Counted from the first letter of the stretch, positions 16,034 to 26,912 are shown. The stretch: 64,000 nt of DNA from Solirubrobacteraceae bacterium (GCA_023230855.1 JALNWQ010000010.1:121567-185566), one strand, 5' to 3'. Notes: generated from the sequence alone by a model not told the origin. Numbers and translations: made by a program.

Positions 16034-16765
16034 ATGGCCCACGACTACGCCGTGACGCTCAACCGCGACCCCGGCCTCGACCAGGGTGACGAGCGACTGA
16101 CCGTCGTCCACGCCGACGGCCGCCGCGAGGAGATGCGCCTGCACGAGTACGACCGCGTGTACGCGGTGCCGGGGCTCTACGAGGAGGTCGTCCAGCGCGA
16201 GCTGGACTGCCGGTCCCCGGCGACCCTCGCCGACGCGCTCGTCGGCGCCGTCGACCGGGCCGGCGGCGACGTCGCGGCGATCCGGGCGCTGGACTTCGGC
16301 GCGGGCAACGGCGTGGTGGGGGAGGAGCTGCGCGCCCGCGGCGTCACCGGCACGCTCGTCGCCGTCGACGCCGCGACCGGCTCGCGCGAGGCCGCCGAGC
16401 GCGACCGGCCCGGCCAGTACGCCGAGTACGTCGTCGGCGACCTGGCCGACGCCGACGTGCCCCGGCTCGTCGCGCGGCACGGCCTGACGTGCCTCGTCGG
16501 GGCCGGTGCGCTGGGGCTGGGCCACGTGTCGGCCGCCGCGTTCGACGCGGCGTGGCAGGCGTTCCCCGTCGGGTCGTGGCTGGCGATCACCGTCACCGAC
16601 GACGTGCTCGACCCGGACGCCGGCGACCTGTCGGCGTACGTCGCACGGTTGCGGGCCGGCGGGCACGGCTCCGAGGTCGTGCACGTCGAGCGGTTCCGCC
16701 ACCGGCTGCGCATGTCCGGCGAGCCGATCCACTACCACGCGCTCGTCGCCCGACGCGTCGGCTGA
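16034..16765 (+). CDS. Class I SAM-dependent methyltransferase
   Basis: This 243-residue protein has a Rossmann-like methyltransferase motif I (ALDFGAGNGVVGEELR), an acidic VAVDA strand end that would bind the AdoMet ribose, and VVGDLAD as motif II/III. The C-terminal HRLRMSGEPIHYHALV suggests a substrate pocket, but the substrate cannot be told. A CATGTT hexamer ends 6 bases before the ATG, a weaker form of the window's -10 rule. It stands between a membrane protein and a GST-like gene, without clear pathway links. Confidence 0.8.
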   Translation: MAHDYAVTLNRDPGLDQGDERLTVVHADGRREEMRLHEYDRVYAVPGLYEEVVQRELDCRSPATLADALVGAVDRAGGDVAAIRALDFGAGNGVVGEELRARGVTGTLVAVDAATGSREAAERDRPGQYAEYVVGDLADADVPRLVARHGLTCLVGAGALGLGHVSAAAFDAAWQAFPVGSWLAITVTDDVLDPDAGDLSAYVARLRAGGHGSEVVHVERFRHRLRMSGEPIHYHALVARRVG

Positions 16766-16784
16766 CGGCGGCGGAGGCGTCGCG

Positions 16785-16790
16785 TAGGGT
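16785..16790 (+). promoter_or_regulatory. -10 box (TAGGGT) of the leaderless GST-like gene
   Basis: TAGGGT ends 6 bases before the ATG at 16797. Confidence 0.55.
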
Positions 16791-16796
16791 CGGCCC

Positions 16797-17558
16797 ATGA
16801 GCGCCACCGCGGGCACGCCGAAGCTCGTCCTGCACCAGCTGCCACCGTCGCATCCGTGCGCGACCGTCCGCCGGGCGCTGACGCTCAAGGGCCTGGAGGT
16901 CGAGCGGGTCGACGTGACGTTCGGCCGTCACGGCGAGGAGATGGCGGCGATCTACGGGGAGGGCCGCACAACCGTTCCCGGGATGCTCGTCGACGACGAG
17001 CCGGTCCACGGCACCGTCGCCATCCTGCGGCGGCTGGACCGGATCCGTCCCGACGTCGCCCCGCTCTACCCGGCCCCGATCGCCGACGCCGTCCGCGACG
17101 CCGAGGCGTGGGCGGACGGCGAGCTCCAGGACCTGGGTCGTCGGCTGCCGTGGGGCGCGCTGCACTTCCGTCCCGAGCGGTTCGGGGCGCTGCTCGGGCG
17201 GGGGACGCTCGACGGGGCGGGGACCGACGTCGCGATCCGGGCGATCCGCGGCGGGTGGCGGTACCACGGGATCACCGCCGAGCGGCTGCAGGCCGACCTG
17301 GCGGGGCTTCCGGCGATCCTCGCGCAGGTCGACCGGTACGTCGACGAGGGCCTGATGGGCGGCGAGGCGCCGACCGCGCTCGACCTCCACGTCGGCGCGA
17401 CGATCCGCGTGCTGGCGATGGCCGAGGACCTGCGGCCGCTGCTGCGGGGGACGAGGGCGTGGGAGCACGCCCAGCGGTGGTTCCCGATCGGCGAGTCGTC
17501 GGTCCCCGCCGGCGCGTACCCCGAGGGGTGGGTGCCGGCGGCGACCGCGCCGCAGTGA
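16797..17558 (+). CDS. Glutathione S-transferase N-terminal-domain protein
   Basis: This 253-residue protein opens with a thioredoxin-fold GST N-domain: LVLHQLPPSHPCATVRRAL (with the site Ser/Cys), then RTTVPGMLVDDEPVHG containing the cis-proline and the glutathione-contact region. An all-helical C-domain follows (about 95-230). Actinobacteria usually lack glutathione, so it may act on another thiol or be a non-enzymatic GST-fold protein. It reads into a convergent pseudogene 24 bases downstream. Confidence 0.75.
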   Translation: MSATAGTPKLVLHQLPPSHPCATVRRALTLKGLEVERVDVTFGRHGEEMAAIYGEGRTTVPGMLVDDEPVHGTVAILRRLDRIRPDVAPLYPAPIADAVRDAEAWADGELQDLGRRLPWGALHFRPERFGALLGRGTLDGAGTDVAIRAIRGGWRYHGITAERLQADLAGLPAILAQVDRYVDEGLMGGEAPTALDLHVGATIRVLAMAEDLRPLLRGTRAWEHAQRWFPIGESSVPAGAYPEGWVPAATAPQ

Positions 17559-17585
17559 GCGCAGGGTCGTCGGGTCAAGCGCTCA
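17556..17585. terminator. Inverted repeat spanning two convergent stop codons
   Basis: TGAGCGC (17556-17562) and GCGCTCA (17579-17585) contain the stop codons of the two convergent genes. The 16-base loop makes it a weak terminator candidate. Confidence 0.3.
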
Positions 17586-18600
17586 TCCGGGAAGGCGGGT
17601 CACGGCGAGGCCACCGGGTGCCGCGGGTCGGACCGGGACCTCGCGCGAGCCGCCGTCGGCCGGCCAGCTGAGCCGGTGGCGTTCGAGGCGGAGCGGGGAC
17701 GGGGGCGACGGGTCCGTGACGGCGCGGTCCGGCAGTCGGACCGTGCCGACGCTCCGCACCCCGGCATCGTCGGCGAGGACGACGGTCGCCGACGAGGCCG
17801 CACGACCGAGGTGCTCGTCCTCGACGGTCCACGCGATCGCGCCCGGCACTGCCGCGACGCGGGCGCCGGGGAACCAGGGCGCGCGCAGGGAAGTCACGGA
17901 GCCTTGAACCTCGCCGCCGCCGAGCGTGCCGGAGATCGTGGCGACCGGCCGGTCGGTCGCCAGGTCGATGATCGTCGTGGACCACGGGAGGTCTGCGTCG
18001 GCCCGCTCTGCGACGAGCCAGGGCCCGACCTGCGCGATCCGCGACACCCGGTTCGACGACGTGCCGTACTGCGAGCCCTCGGATCGCTCATCGAACGCCC
18101 AGCGATAGCGTCCGTTCGCGGGATCGCACACCACCACGCGCGAGGCCGACGTCCACGCGGACGTGCTCTCCCGGGTCGTGGCGGCCAGCGCGGCGGCCTG
18201 CCAGGTGCCCACGTCCTTCCATGCGCCGGCGACGAGCCTCGGGCAGCGGCCCGGCGTCGGCGGACGGACGCGGAGGACGGCCCCGCCGTGGTTGACCTCG
18301 GCGTGCTGCTCGTCGCGCATGCGCAGGGCGTGGATCGGCGTCGCGGACTCCGGCGGGCGTAGCCGGACGACGCGTCGGGGCGGCGTCGCCCGCGGCCACG
18401 CCACGGCGTAGGCGGTCGTCGACGGTGACGGTACGAGTCAGCTCCTTGGCGTCGCCCTGGCGGCTCGTCACCAGATCGTCGGCATCGCCCCAGGTCGAGA
18501 GCCGCACGATCGGCTCGTGGCGGTGCTCGACGAGCGGTGGCGGCGACGCGCCCTGAGCGAGGATCGGGCTCGACTCCCGGCTGGGCTCCGACGAACGCCC
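17583..18600 (-). pseudogene. Frameshifted, N-terminally truncated beta-propeller-like gene
   Basis: The long frame from GTG 18404 to 17583 encodes 273 residues rich in short beta segments (VVVCDPANGRYRWAF, PWSTTIIDLATDRPVATIS), like a WD/PQQ-type propeller. A second coherent stretch upstream in another frame (EHRHEPIVRLSTWGDADD then KELTRTVTVDD, about 18535-18415) reads like the same protein. The two join only through a frameshift near 18410-18420, where the downstream frame meets a TGA. The upstream piece has no plausible start before the parE stop at 18610, so the N-terminus seems to have been lost where parDE sits. The family is unknown. Confidence 0.55.
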
Positions 18601-18609
18601 GCCGGGGTG

Positions 18610-18900
18610 TCACAGATGCCGACCGGGATCCATCCGTAGATGCAGGATCCGGACGACGTCGACACGGTCGGCGTGAGCCAGGTAGAAGACCGCGTGGCTG
18701 CCGATCGTGTAGCTCCGGTACCCCTCGCGGATCTCGTCCCGCGTGCGCCCGCGGTCCGGGTCCGCCGCGACGCGCTCGATCGCCGCCTGGAGCTCGCGGA
18801 TGTACGTCTCCGCCTGGCCGACGCCCCAGCGCTCCTCGGTGAAGTCCCAGTTCGACGAGAGGTCTCGCTGTGCGGCCGGCGTGAGCCGGTACGCGCTCAC
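18610..18900 (-). CDS. parE: ParE/RelE-superfamily toxin
   Basis: This 96-residue protein has the ParE fold signature: YRLTPAAQRDLSSNWDFTEERWG, a central helix, GYRSYTIGSHAVFYLA and a final VDVVRILHLRMDPGRHL. ParE toxins poison DNA gyrase, whereas RelE relatives cleave mRNA; the RxLH..MD ending favours ParE. It overlaps the antitoxin stop by 4 bases (ATGA), so the two are translationally coupled. Its stop abuts the truncated pseudogene. Confidence 0.9.
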   Translation of the reverse strand: MSAYRLTPAAQRDLSSNWDFTEERWGVGQAETYIRELQAAIERVAADPDRGRTRDEIREGYRSYTIGSHAVFYLAHADRVDVVRILHLRMDPGRHL

Positions 18901-19130
18901 GAGGTCTTCGCGGCGACGAACGCATCGAAGTCGAACGCCTCGGCCTCACCGCTGGCCTCGCCCGCGGCGAGTGCGCTGCGAAGCGCGGACAACTGGATCT
19001 CGCGCTCCTCCAACAGGCGCAGGCCCGCACGGACGACCTCGCTCGCCGAGCGGTACCGGCCCGCACCGACCTGGTCGGCGAGGAAGGCCGCGAAGTGGTC
19101 GTCGAGACTGATCGAGGTGTTCGTGGCCAT
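18897..19130 (-). CDS. parD: ParD-type antitoxin
   Basis: This 77-residue protein has a ribbon-helix-helix N-terminus (TNTSISLDDHFAAFLADQVGAGRYRSASEVVRAGLRLLEERE), typical of ParD/CopG antitoxins, and an acidic C-terminal tail that would wrap the toxin. It lies directly upstream of parE. A perfect inverted repeat over its -10 box indicates autorepression. The family's role is to neutralise ParE and repress the operon. Confidence 0.92.
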   Translation of the reverse strand: MATNTSISLDDHFAAFLADQVGAGRYRSASEVVRAGLRLLEEREIQLSALRSALAAGEASGEAEAFDFDAFVAAKTS

Positions 19131-19136
19131 ACGGCG

Positions 19137-19155
19137 AATGTACCAAGGGTTGGTA
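19137..19155 (-). promoter_or_regulatory. parDE promoter and operator
   Basis: TACATT on the minus strand (19137-19142) ends 6 bases before the parD ATG. The inverted repeat TACCAA-GGG-TTGGTA (19141-19155) overlaps it, as expected for autorepression by ParD. Confidence 0.7.
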
Positions 19156-19247
19156 ACGCGAGATGGGGGACGAACACGTCGGACCGCGTGTGTTGCGAAC
19201 GTGCCGTCACGCCGTTCGCCCGAGACCCGCGGCTGTCGGTCGGCCCG

Positions 19248-20210
19248 CTAGCCCAGCAGCGCGATCAGCCCGTCCGCCAGCCCGCCCCGCCAGCAGGCGT
19301 AGTCGTGGCCGCCGGCGTACTCCCGGTACGACGTCGGGATCCCGCGGGCGGCCAGGGCGTCGCGCATCCGCCGGTTGCTGTCCAGGAGCATCAACCGGTC
19401 GTCCATCGCCAGGTCGGCCATCCTCGTGGGCCCGTCCAGCGAGTGCGGCATGAGCGCCCGGACCGGTGGGATCGCCCCCGCGGCGATCAGCGCGTCGAGC
19501 GTCGGGGCGATCGGGACGATCGACCCCCACACGTCGCCGTCGAGCAGCACGACGACGTCGAGTACGTCGTCGTCGGAGACCCCGGCGGGCCGGTACGCCC
19601 AGGTCTAGCGTGGATCGCCGAGCGTGGGGGCGGGCACGTCGTGGCGGGTCACCTCGCCCGTGGCATCGGCCCGGGCGCCGCGCCACGGCTGGGGGAGCGC
19701 GCCGGGCAGCGACAGGATCGACACCTCGCGGTCGCCCGGCGCCGGGATCCGGTCGGGGTTCAGCGGATCGGGGACGCGGGCGCCGAGCACGCCCTTCCAG
19801 CCCTCGCGGGTGCGGCCGAGGTCTGGCGCGATCGTCGGGGCGACGTGGAAGGCGTACGACGCGCGCAGGTCGTGCGGCAGTCGGTAGCTCACGGCGCGCA
19901 GGCCACCGCCGATCGGCCGCAGGATCGCCGGCTCCAGCGCGTCGCGGTGGCGGTCGGTGATCGTGTCGAGCACGAGCAGCACCTCGGGCGCCGGGGTGGG
20001 CGCGGGGCCCGTCGCGTCACGCCACAGGAACGTGACGATGCGGTGCTCGGGGCTCGTCGGATCGGGTTCGACGAGCGGCCCGCCGGCCGCCTGCGCCGCG
20101 GACCACAGCCGTTCGGCCGACGCCGGCGGGTCGGTCGCCGTCGCGTGTGCGGAGACCGTCGGGCTCAGGGCCGTATCGGGAGCCTGGGTGCGGGGGGACG
20201 CCACGGGCAT
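19248..20210 (-). pseudogene. Enterochelin-esterase-like gene with a nonsense codon and deleted catalytic core
   Basis: From ATG 20210 the frame encodes an N-terminal domain (TFLWRD near the start, LRAVSYRLPHDLRASYAFHV, DPLNPDRIPAPG) like that of Fes-type enterochelin esterases, ending at an in-frame TAG (19605-19607). The same frame then continues TWAYRPAGV, VVVLLDGDVWGSIVPIAPTLD, and finishes with LLDSNRRMRDALAARG and REYAGGHDYACWRGGLADG, which carries the family's catalytic His. The stretch between, which should hold the G-x-S-x-G-G nucleophile, is missing without a frame change. A leaderless TAGGGT box still precedes the ATG by 6 bases. The gene is dead by two independent lesions. Confidence 0.75.
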
Positions 20211-20216
20211 CCGCGC

Positions 20217-20222
20217 ACCCTA
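20217..20222 (-). promoter_or_regulatory. -10 box (TAGGGT) of the esterase pseudogene
   Basis: TAGGGT on the minus strand ends 6 bases before the ATG at 20210; it is a relic of the window's leaderless promoter type. Confidence 0.5.
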
Positions 20223-20246
20223 CCAGGGAAGTTCGGGGGCCCTAAA

Positions 20247-20500
20247 TCATGGGGCTGCGGGGTGCGGCGGGGCGACGGGGCGGTCGCCGTCGGTCGGCGA
20301 TGCGCCGCGGTCCGGCGGGTCGCCGTCCCGGGCCGGCGACGCGCCGCCGACCGCCGCACGGGCCCGCCGCACCTCGCTCGGTGACGCGCCGAACTCCTGA
20401 CGGAAGCTGCGGCTGAAGTCGCCGAACCGGATCCGCGACGCGCTCCCACGCACGATGCGCGGCGCCGGTGGCTCGAAGGGCCCTCCCGGAGATGGCGCCG
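20247..20500 (-). pseudogene. AraC-family regulator remnant (second helix-turn-helix only)
   Basis: The frame ending at 20247 contains SRIRFGDFSRSFRQEFGASP followed by SEVRR, a clear match to the second helix-turn-helix of AraC regulators (GFGD.SRFSRAFRRRFG.SPSE). No first helix-turn-helix or sensor domain precedes it: upstream the frame is low-complexity and then antisense to the ligase. A Pro/Asp-rich tail follows. The region 20223-20636 otherwise holds only the ligase promoter. Confidence 0.55.
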
Positions 20501-20624
20501 ATCCGACCACGAGCCCGTGGAACCAGATGCGGCGATGATCGGTGCGCTTGCGCCCGCGTGCACGGTCGCTTCGCCGTGCGCGCACCGACGGCCCGAAACC
20601 GTGACCCGGCGCACAGGACCGACC

Positions 20625-20630
20625 TACCGT
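20625..20630 (+). promoter_or_regulatory. -10 box (TACCGT) of the acyl-CoA ligase gene
   Basis: TACCGT ends 6 bases before the ATG at 20637. Confidence 0.5.
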
Positions 20631-20636
20631 GAGGCC

Positions 20637-22243
20637 ATGACGACGACGATCGCTCCTCCCGCCCTCGCGATGGACTTCGGCGAGGTCCTCCGCCGCTCGG
20701 CGTCCCAGTACGCCCGCAACGTCGCCGTCACCGCCGGCGACCGTCGGCAGACGTACGCGGAGCTGTTCGAGCGCTCGTCGCGGCTGGCGCAGGCGATCGC
20801 CGCACGCGGGATCGAGCCGGGCGACCGGGTGGCGATGCTGGGCCCCAACGGGCCCGAGACCGTCGAGCAGATCACCGGCATCGCGCTGGGCGGGTTCGTC
20901 CGTGCCGCGCTCTACGCCCACAACGCCGCCGACGGCAACGCGTACCTCTGCGACCTCGTCGACGCCCGACTGCTGATCGTCGACGCGCCGCTGGCCGAGG
21001 ACCTGCTGGCCCTGCGCGACCGGATGCCGCAGCTCGAGCACGTCCTGGTCTACGGCACCGACACCCCGCCCGCGGGCGCCGAGTCCTACGAGGCGGCGCT
21101 CGCCGCGGCCTCGGCGGACGACCCGCAGGTGCACGTCGGCCCGGACGCCCTGCACGTCATCCGCTTCTCGGCCGGCACCACCGGCAGGCCGAAGGGCATC
21201 TTCCACACCAACCGCCATTGGATGGGGGCCTGCGACGAGTACCGCTGGAGCTCGCCGATGCTCGACGAGCGCGACGCCTACCTGGCCGCCGCGCCGCTGA
21301 CCCACGCCGCGGTGCTCTTCCTGTGGCAGGTGCTGAAGACCGGTGGTCGGGTGATCGTGGAGCCGGCGTTCGACCCCGAGCGGTTCCTCCGGCTGATCGA
21401 GCAGGAGCGGGTGACCTTCGGGTTCATGGTCCCGACGATGATCCAGCCGATGGTCACCCACCCCGATGCGGCGAGGTACGACCTGACGAGCCTGCGGTGC
21501 CTGAACTACGCGGCCGCCCCGATCAGCGAGACGACGATGCTGCGGGCCAAGGAGCTGCTGGGCGGCAAGGACGTGCTGTTCCAGATGTACGGGCAGAGCG
21601 AGATCTGGCCGATCACGATGCTCTACCCGCACGAGCACGTCAGCGAGGGCACCGAGACGGAGCGCGGGCGCCTGCGGTCGGTCGGCCGTCCGACGCCGTC
21701 CACGAAGCTCACGATCGTCGACAAGGACGGCAACGCGGTGCCGCCCGGCACGATCGGCGAGGTCGCCGCCCGCCACGAGGGCATGATGTCGGGGATCTGG
21801 AAGGACCCGGAGGCCACCGCCGCCCGGACCCTGCCCGACGGCAGCATCCTCACCCGCGACATGGGCCCGTCGACGAGGACGGGTTCCTCTTCCTCGCCGA
21901 CCGCAAGGAGGACCTCATCATCTCCGGCGGATACAACATCTGGCCCGCCGAGCTGGAGAACGCCGTCGCGTCCCACCCGGGGGTCCACGAGGTCTGCGTC
22001 GTCGGCGTGCCGCACGAGCGGTGGGGCGAGACCCCGCGCGCGATCGTCGTCAAGGCCCCCGGCGCCGAGGTGACCGAGGACGAGATCGTCGCCCACACGC
22101 GCGAGCTGCTCGGCTCGGTCAAGAAGGTCACCTGCGTGACGTTCGTCGACGAGCTGCCGAAGTCCGGCGTCGGCAAGATCCTGCGCCGCGTCGCCCGCGA
22201 GCCGTTCTGGGCAGGCCGTGACAGTGGGGTCGCCGGGGCCTGA
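20637..22243 (+). pseudogene. Acyl-CoA synthetase (AMP-binding), frameshifted near 21868
   Basis: The gene encodes an ANL-superfamily acyl-CoA/CoA ligase with RFSAGTTGRPKGIFHT (AMP/P-loop), QMYGQSE, and then, in a different frame, EDGFLFLADRKEDLIISGGY and the C-terminal catalytic lysine motif PKSGVGKILRR. Frame 1 carries ILTRDMG (about 21865). The sequence must then lose one base to read VDEDGFLF in frame 2, which runs to the TGA at 22243. Frame 1 alone gives about 480 residues with a nonsense-like tail. Joined, the product would be about 535 residues, normal for the family. Either a real one-base deletion or a sequencing error; the decayed neighbours favour the former. Confidence 0.8.
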
Positions 22244-22281
22244 GGAGCGGAGCGTCGGGCCGTGGCCGAGGCCGCGGTGAC

Positions 22282-22339
22282 CGCCGCCCGGAACGACGGC
22301 CGCCCCGCATCTGCGGGGCGGCCGTCGTTCCGGGCGGCG
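22282..22339. terminator. Very long bidirectional terminator hairpin
   Basis: Two 28-base arms (22282-22309 and 22312-22339) are perfectly complementary, leaving an ATCT tetraloop if the innermost pair stays open. The hairpin sits in the 134-base gap between the convergent ligase and glnN genes and would end both transcripts. Confidence 0.8.
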
Positions 22340-22377
22340 CCACGGTCGGCGCGGCGTGGAGCGGCCCGGGGCCTCCC

Positions 22378-24525
<2,148 letters not shown>

Positions 24526-24801
24526 GGGGTGCGAAGCCCTCCTTGGGGTGCTTGAGCGGGCGCGGCGCCACCGGTGCACGCCAGGGGCGTGCGGGCACGA
24601 AGCGGACCGGTGGCGAGCGTAGGCGCGCCCCGCTGCCCCGCACCTTATCCGGATGGCCAAGCGGCACGGGTCGCTCGCCGCCACCGTGGACAACGCACGT
24701 CGCGATGGAGCGTCCGGGCGGGGTCGGTTGCTCCAACGGGACAGTCGGACCGGCCCCGGGCTGCCGCAGGCTGCAGGACGTCCGACCAAGGAGGAACCCG
24801 G

Positions 24802-26328
24802 ATGCTCCCGATCCCACGCACGGCCAGAGGTGGCGCCATCGCCGCCGACGCCGTCCCGACCCCCGCCGCCACCGGTGGCCCCGACCACCACCGCCGTGCA
24901 CGCCGCGCCCGTCGCCACCGCATCGCCGGGGTCGCCGGCGTCGCCGCGGCGGCGACGCTGCTCGTCCCCGGCTCCGCGCTCGCGGTCGACCCCACGACGG
25001 TCGACCAGAGCACGCTGCTCGAGTCGGTCGTGGGCCTCGCCGACGAGGTCAACCTCTTCTGGTTGATCTTCGGCACCGCCCTCGTGTTCTTCATGCAGGT
25101 CGGGTTCCTCGGCCTCGAGCTCGGCTTCTCGCGCGGGAAGAGCGTCGGCGCCGGCGTCGCGAAGATCCTCGTCAACCTGTCGGTCGCGTCGATCGCCTGG
25201 TGGGCGGTCGGCTTCGGCGTCGCGTTCGGCGGCAACGGCGACGACGGCGTCGGCTCGACGCTCATCGGCTCCAGCGGCTTCTTCTTCAACAACGGGACCG
25301 ACCTGGCGGGCACGTCGTCCGGCGCGACCGAGGCGACGACGTTCATCTTCCAGTTCACGTTCGCGGCGGTGTCGCTCGCGATCGTCTGGGGCGCGACGCT
25401 CGAGCGGATCAAGTTCATCGCGTACCCGATCTTCGGGTTCGTCTTCGTCGCCCTGATCTACCCGCTCGTCGTCCACGCCGGCTGGGGTGGCGGCATCTTC
25501 AACGACATCGGCCCGGGCCACCTGGACTTCGCCGGGTCGACGCTCGTGCACCTCACCGGCGCCACGGCGGCGCTCGCGGCCGCGATCGTCCTCGGCCCGC
25601 GGCTGGGCAAGTACGGCCCGGACGGCAAGCCGCGGGCGATCCCCGGGCACTCGATGCCGATCTTCGGCATCGGCGTCCTCGTCCTCTGGCTCGGCTGGTT
25701 CGGGTTCAACGGCGCGTCGACCGGGTCGACCGACGGCAGCGGGTTCTCGCACGTCATCGCGGTGACGAACCTCGCCGCCGCCGCCGGCGTGGCCGGCGCG
25801 GCGATCACGAGCAAGCTCGTCCTCAAGTCGTTCGACGTCGGCATGATCGGCAACGGCGCGATCGCCGGCCTCGTCGCGATCACCGCGCCGGCCGGGTTCG
25901 TCGAGCTCTGGACCGCCCCGATCATCGGCCTCGTCGGCGGCGTCGTCGTCGTCCTCGGCGTGCTGGCGTTCGACCGGCTGAAGATCGACGACCCGGTCGG
26001 CGCGACGTCGGCCCACGGCCTCGCCGGCATCTGGGGCACGCTCGTCACGGCGGTCTTCGCGTCGCCGCGGCTCGTCGACGAGGCCCAGCAGGGCCTGTGG
26101 TACGGCGGCTCGTTCGATCTCATGCTGACGCAGATCGTCAGCGTGCTCATCACGATCGCCTTCGTCTTCGCGGCATCCTACGCGGTGTTCAAGATCATCG
26201 ACCTCACCGTCGGCCTGCGCGTCAGCGAGGAGCAGGAGCTCGCCGGTCTCGACATCTCCGAGCACGGCATGTACGGCTACCCTGAGCAATTCATCCCGGA
26301 GGCCGAGCTCATCGGCTCGGCGAAGTAG
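24802..26328 (+). CDS. amt: Ammonium transporter (Amt/MEP/Rh family)
   Basis: This 508-residue protein starts with ATG after an ideal Shine-Dalgarno AAGGAGG (24788-24794). After a long basic, Ala-rich N-terminal extension and a cleavable signal-like helix (ending near GSALAV) it has about eleven transmembrane helices. Family motifs include FFMQVGFLGLELGFSRGK, WGATLERIKFIAYPIFG, DFAGSTLVHLTGA (the conserved pore Asp) and WLGWFGFNGAS. It imports ammonium and would be gated by the P-II protein encoded 11 bases downstream. An N-terminal extension of about 50 residues is longer than in E. coli AmtB. Confidence 0.96.
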   Translation: MLPIPRTARGGAIAADAVPTPAATGGPDHHRRARRARRHRIAGVAGVAAAATLLVPGSALAVDPTTVDQSTLLESVVGLADEVNLFWLIFGTALVFFMQVGFLGLELGFSRGKSVGAGVAKILVNLSVASIAWWAVGFGVAFGGNGDDGVGSTLIGSSGFFFNNGTDLAGTSSGATEATTFIFQFTFAAVSLAIVWGATLERIKFIAYPIFGFVFVALIYPLVVHAGWGGGIFNDIGPGHLDFAGSTLVHLTGATAALAAAIVLGPRLGKYGPDGKPRAIPGHSMPIFGIGVLVLWLGWFGFNGASTGSTDGSGFSHVIAVTNLAAAAGVAGAAITSKLVLKSFDVGMIGNGAIAGLVAITAPAGFVELWTAPIIGLVGGVVVVLGVLAFDRLKIDDPVGATSAHGLAGIWGTLVTAVFASPRLVDEAQQGLWYGGSFDLMLTQIVSVLITIAFVFAASYAVFKIIDLTVGLRVSEEQELAGLDISEHGMYGYPEQFIPEAELIGSAK

Positions 26329-26339
26329 AGGGCACACCC

Positions 26340-26708
26340 ATGAAGATGGTCATCGCATACATCCGCCACGAGGCGTTCGAGCCGATCCGGGCGGAGCTCC
26401 TGGGCCTCGGGTTCCCGAGCCTCTCGATCGCCGAGGTCAAGGGCTCCGGGCGGCAGAAGGGCGTGACGGAGCGCTACCGCGGCGCGTCGCTCACGAACTA
26501 CCTGCGGCCGAAGGTCAAGATCGAGTGCGTCGTCGACGACGGCGACGTCCAGACGATCGTCGACACGATCCTCAAGCACGCCCGCACCGGCGCGGTCGGC
26601 GACGGCAAGGTCTTCGTCATGCCGGTCGAGGAGGCGTACCGGATCCGCACCGGCGAGGCGGGCGCCGAGACGCTCCAGGCGCACGAGGCGGACGAGATCC
26701 AGCGCTGA
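26340..26708 (+). CDS. glnK: P-II nitrogen regulatory protein (GlnK type) lacking Tyr51
   Basis: This 122-residue protein is a P-II: MKMVIAYIRHEAFEPIRAEL, the T-loop GRQKGVTERYRGASLTNYL, the B-loop TGAVGDGKVFVMPVEEAYRIRTGE. P-II proteins form trimers that bind ATP/ADP and 2-oxoglutarate and block Amt. Numbering from Met1 aligns with E. coli GlnB without gaps through this region, so Tyr46 is kept but position 51, the uridylylation/adenylylation site, is Leu. Covalent modification at Tyr51 is therefore impossible. It is 11 bases after amt, in the usual amt-glnK order. A Shine-Dalgarno GAGGG precedes the ATG. Confidence 0.95.
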   Translation: MKMVIAYIRHEAFEPIRAELLGLGFPSLSIAEVKGSGRQKGVTERYRGASLTNYLRPKVKIECVVDDGDVQTIVDTILKHARTGAVGDGKVFVMPVEEAYRIRTGEAGAETLQAHEADEIQR

Positions 26709-26793
26709 CGCCACGCGGCCCGCCCGCCGACGCCGGGATGCGAGGAGCATCGGGGCGTCCGGTGGGCTGTCGCCGCGCGTCGTGCGTCGCCCC

Positions 26794-26824
26794 GGGCGCC
26801 GTCGGCCATCGGCCGGCGGCGCCC
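26794..26824 (+). terminator. Hairpin downstream of amt-glnK
   Basis: Fourteen-base arms GGGCGCCGTCGGCC / GGCCGGCGGCGCCC (one G-T pair) with loop ATC, 85 bases after the glnK stop and before the convergent lipoprotein gene. Confidence 0.55.
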
Positions 26825-26912
26825 TTCGCGTCGCGGGCCGCGCCGTGCCCGCCGGGGCGGCGCCGATGCGGACGCGCGGGCGGGCCCGGAGCGGGGGCGC
26901 GCCCGCGGGGCG

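Noticed and set aside
19604..19610. TAGCGT near 19606 as a plus-strand -10 box
   Set aside because: No plus-strand gene follows; the bases are the in-frame stop and flanks of the esterase pseudogene on the minus strand.
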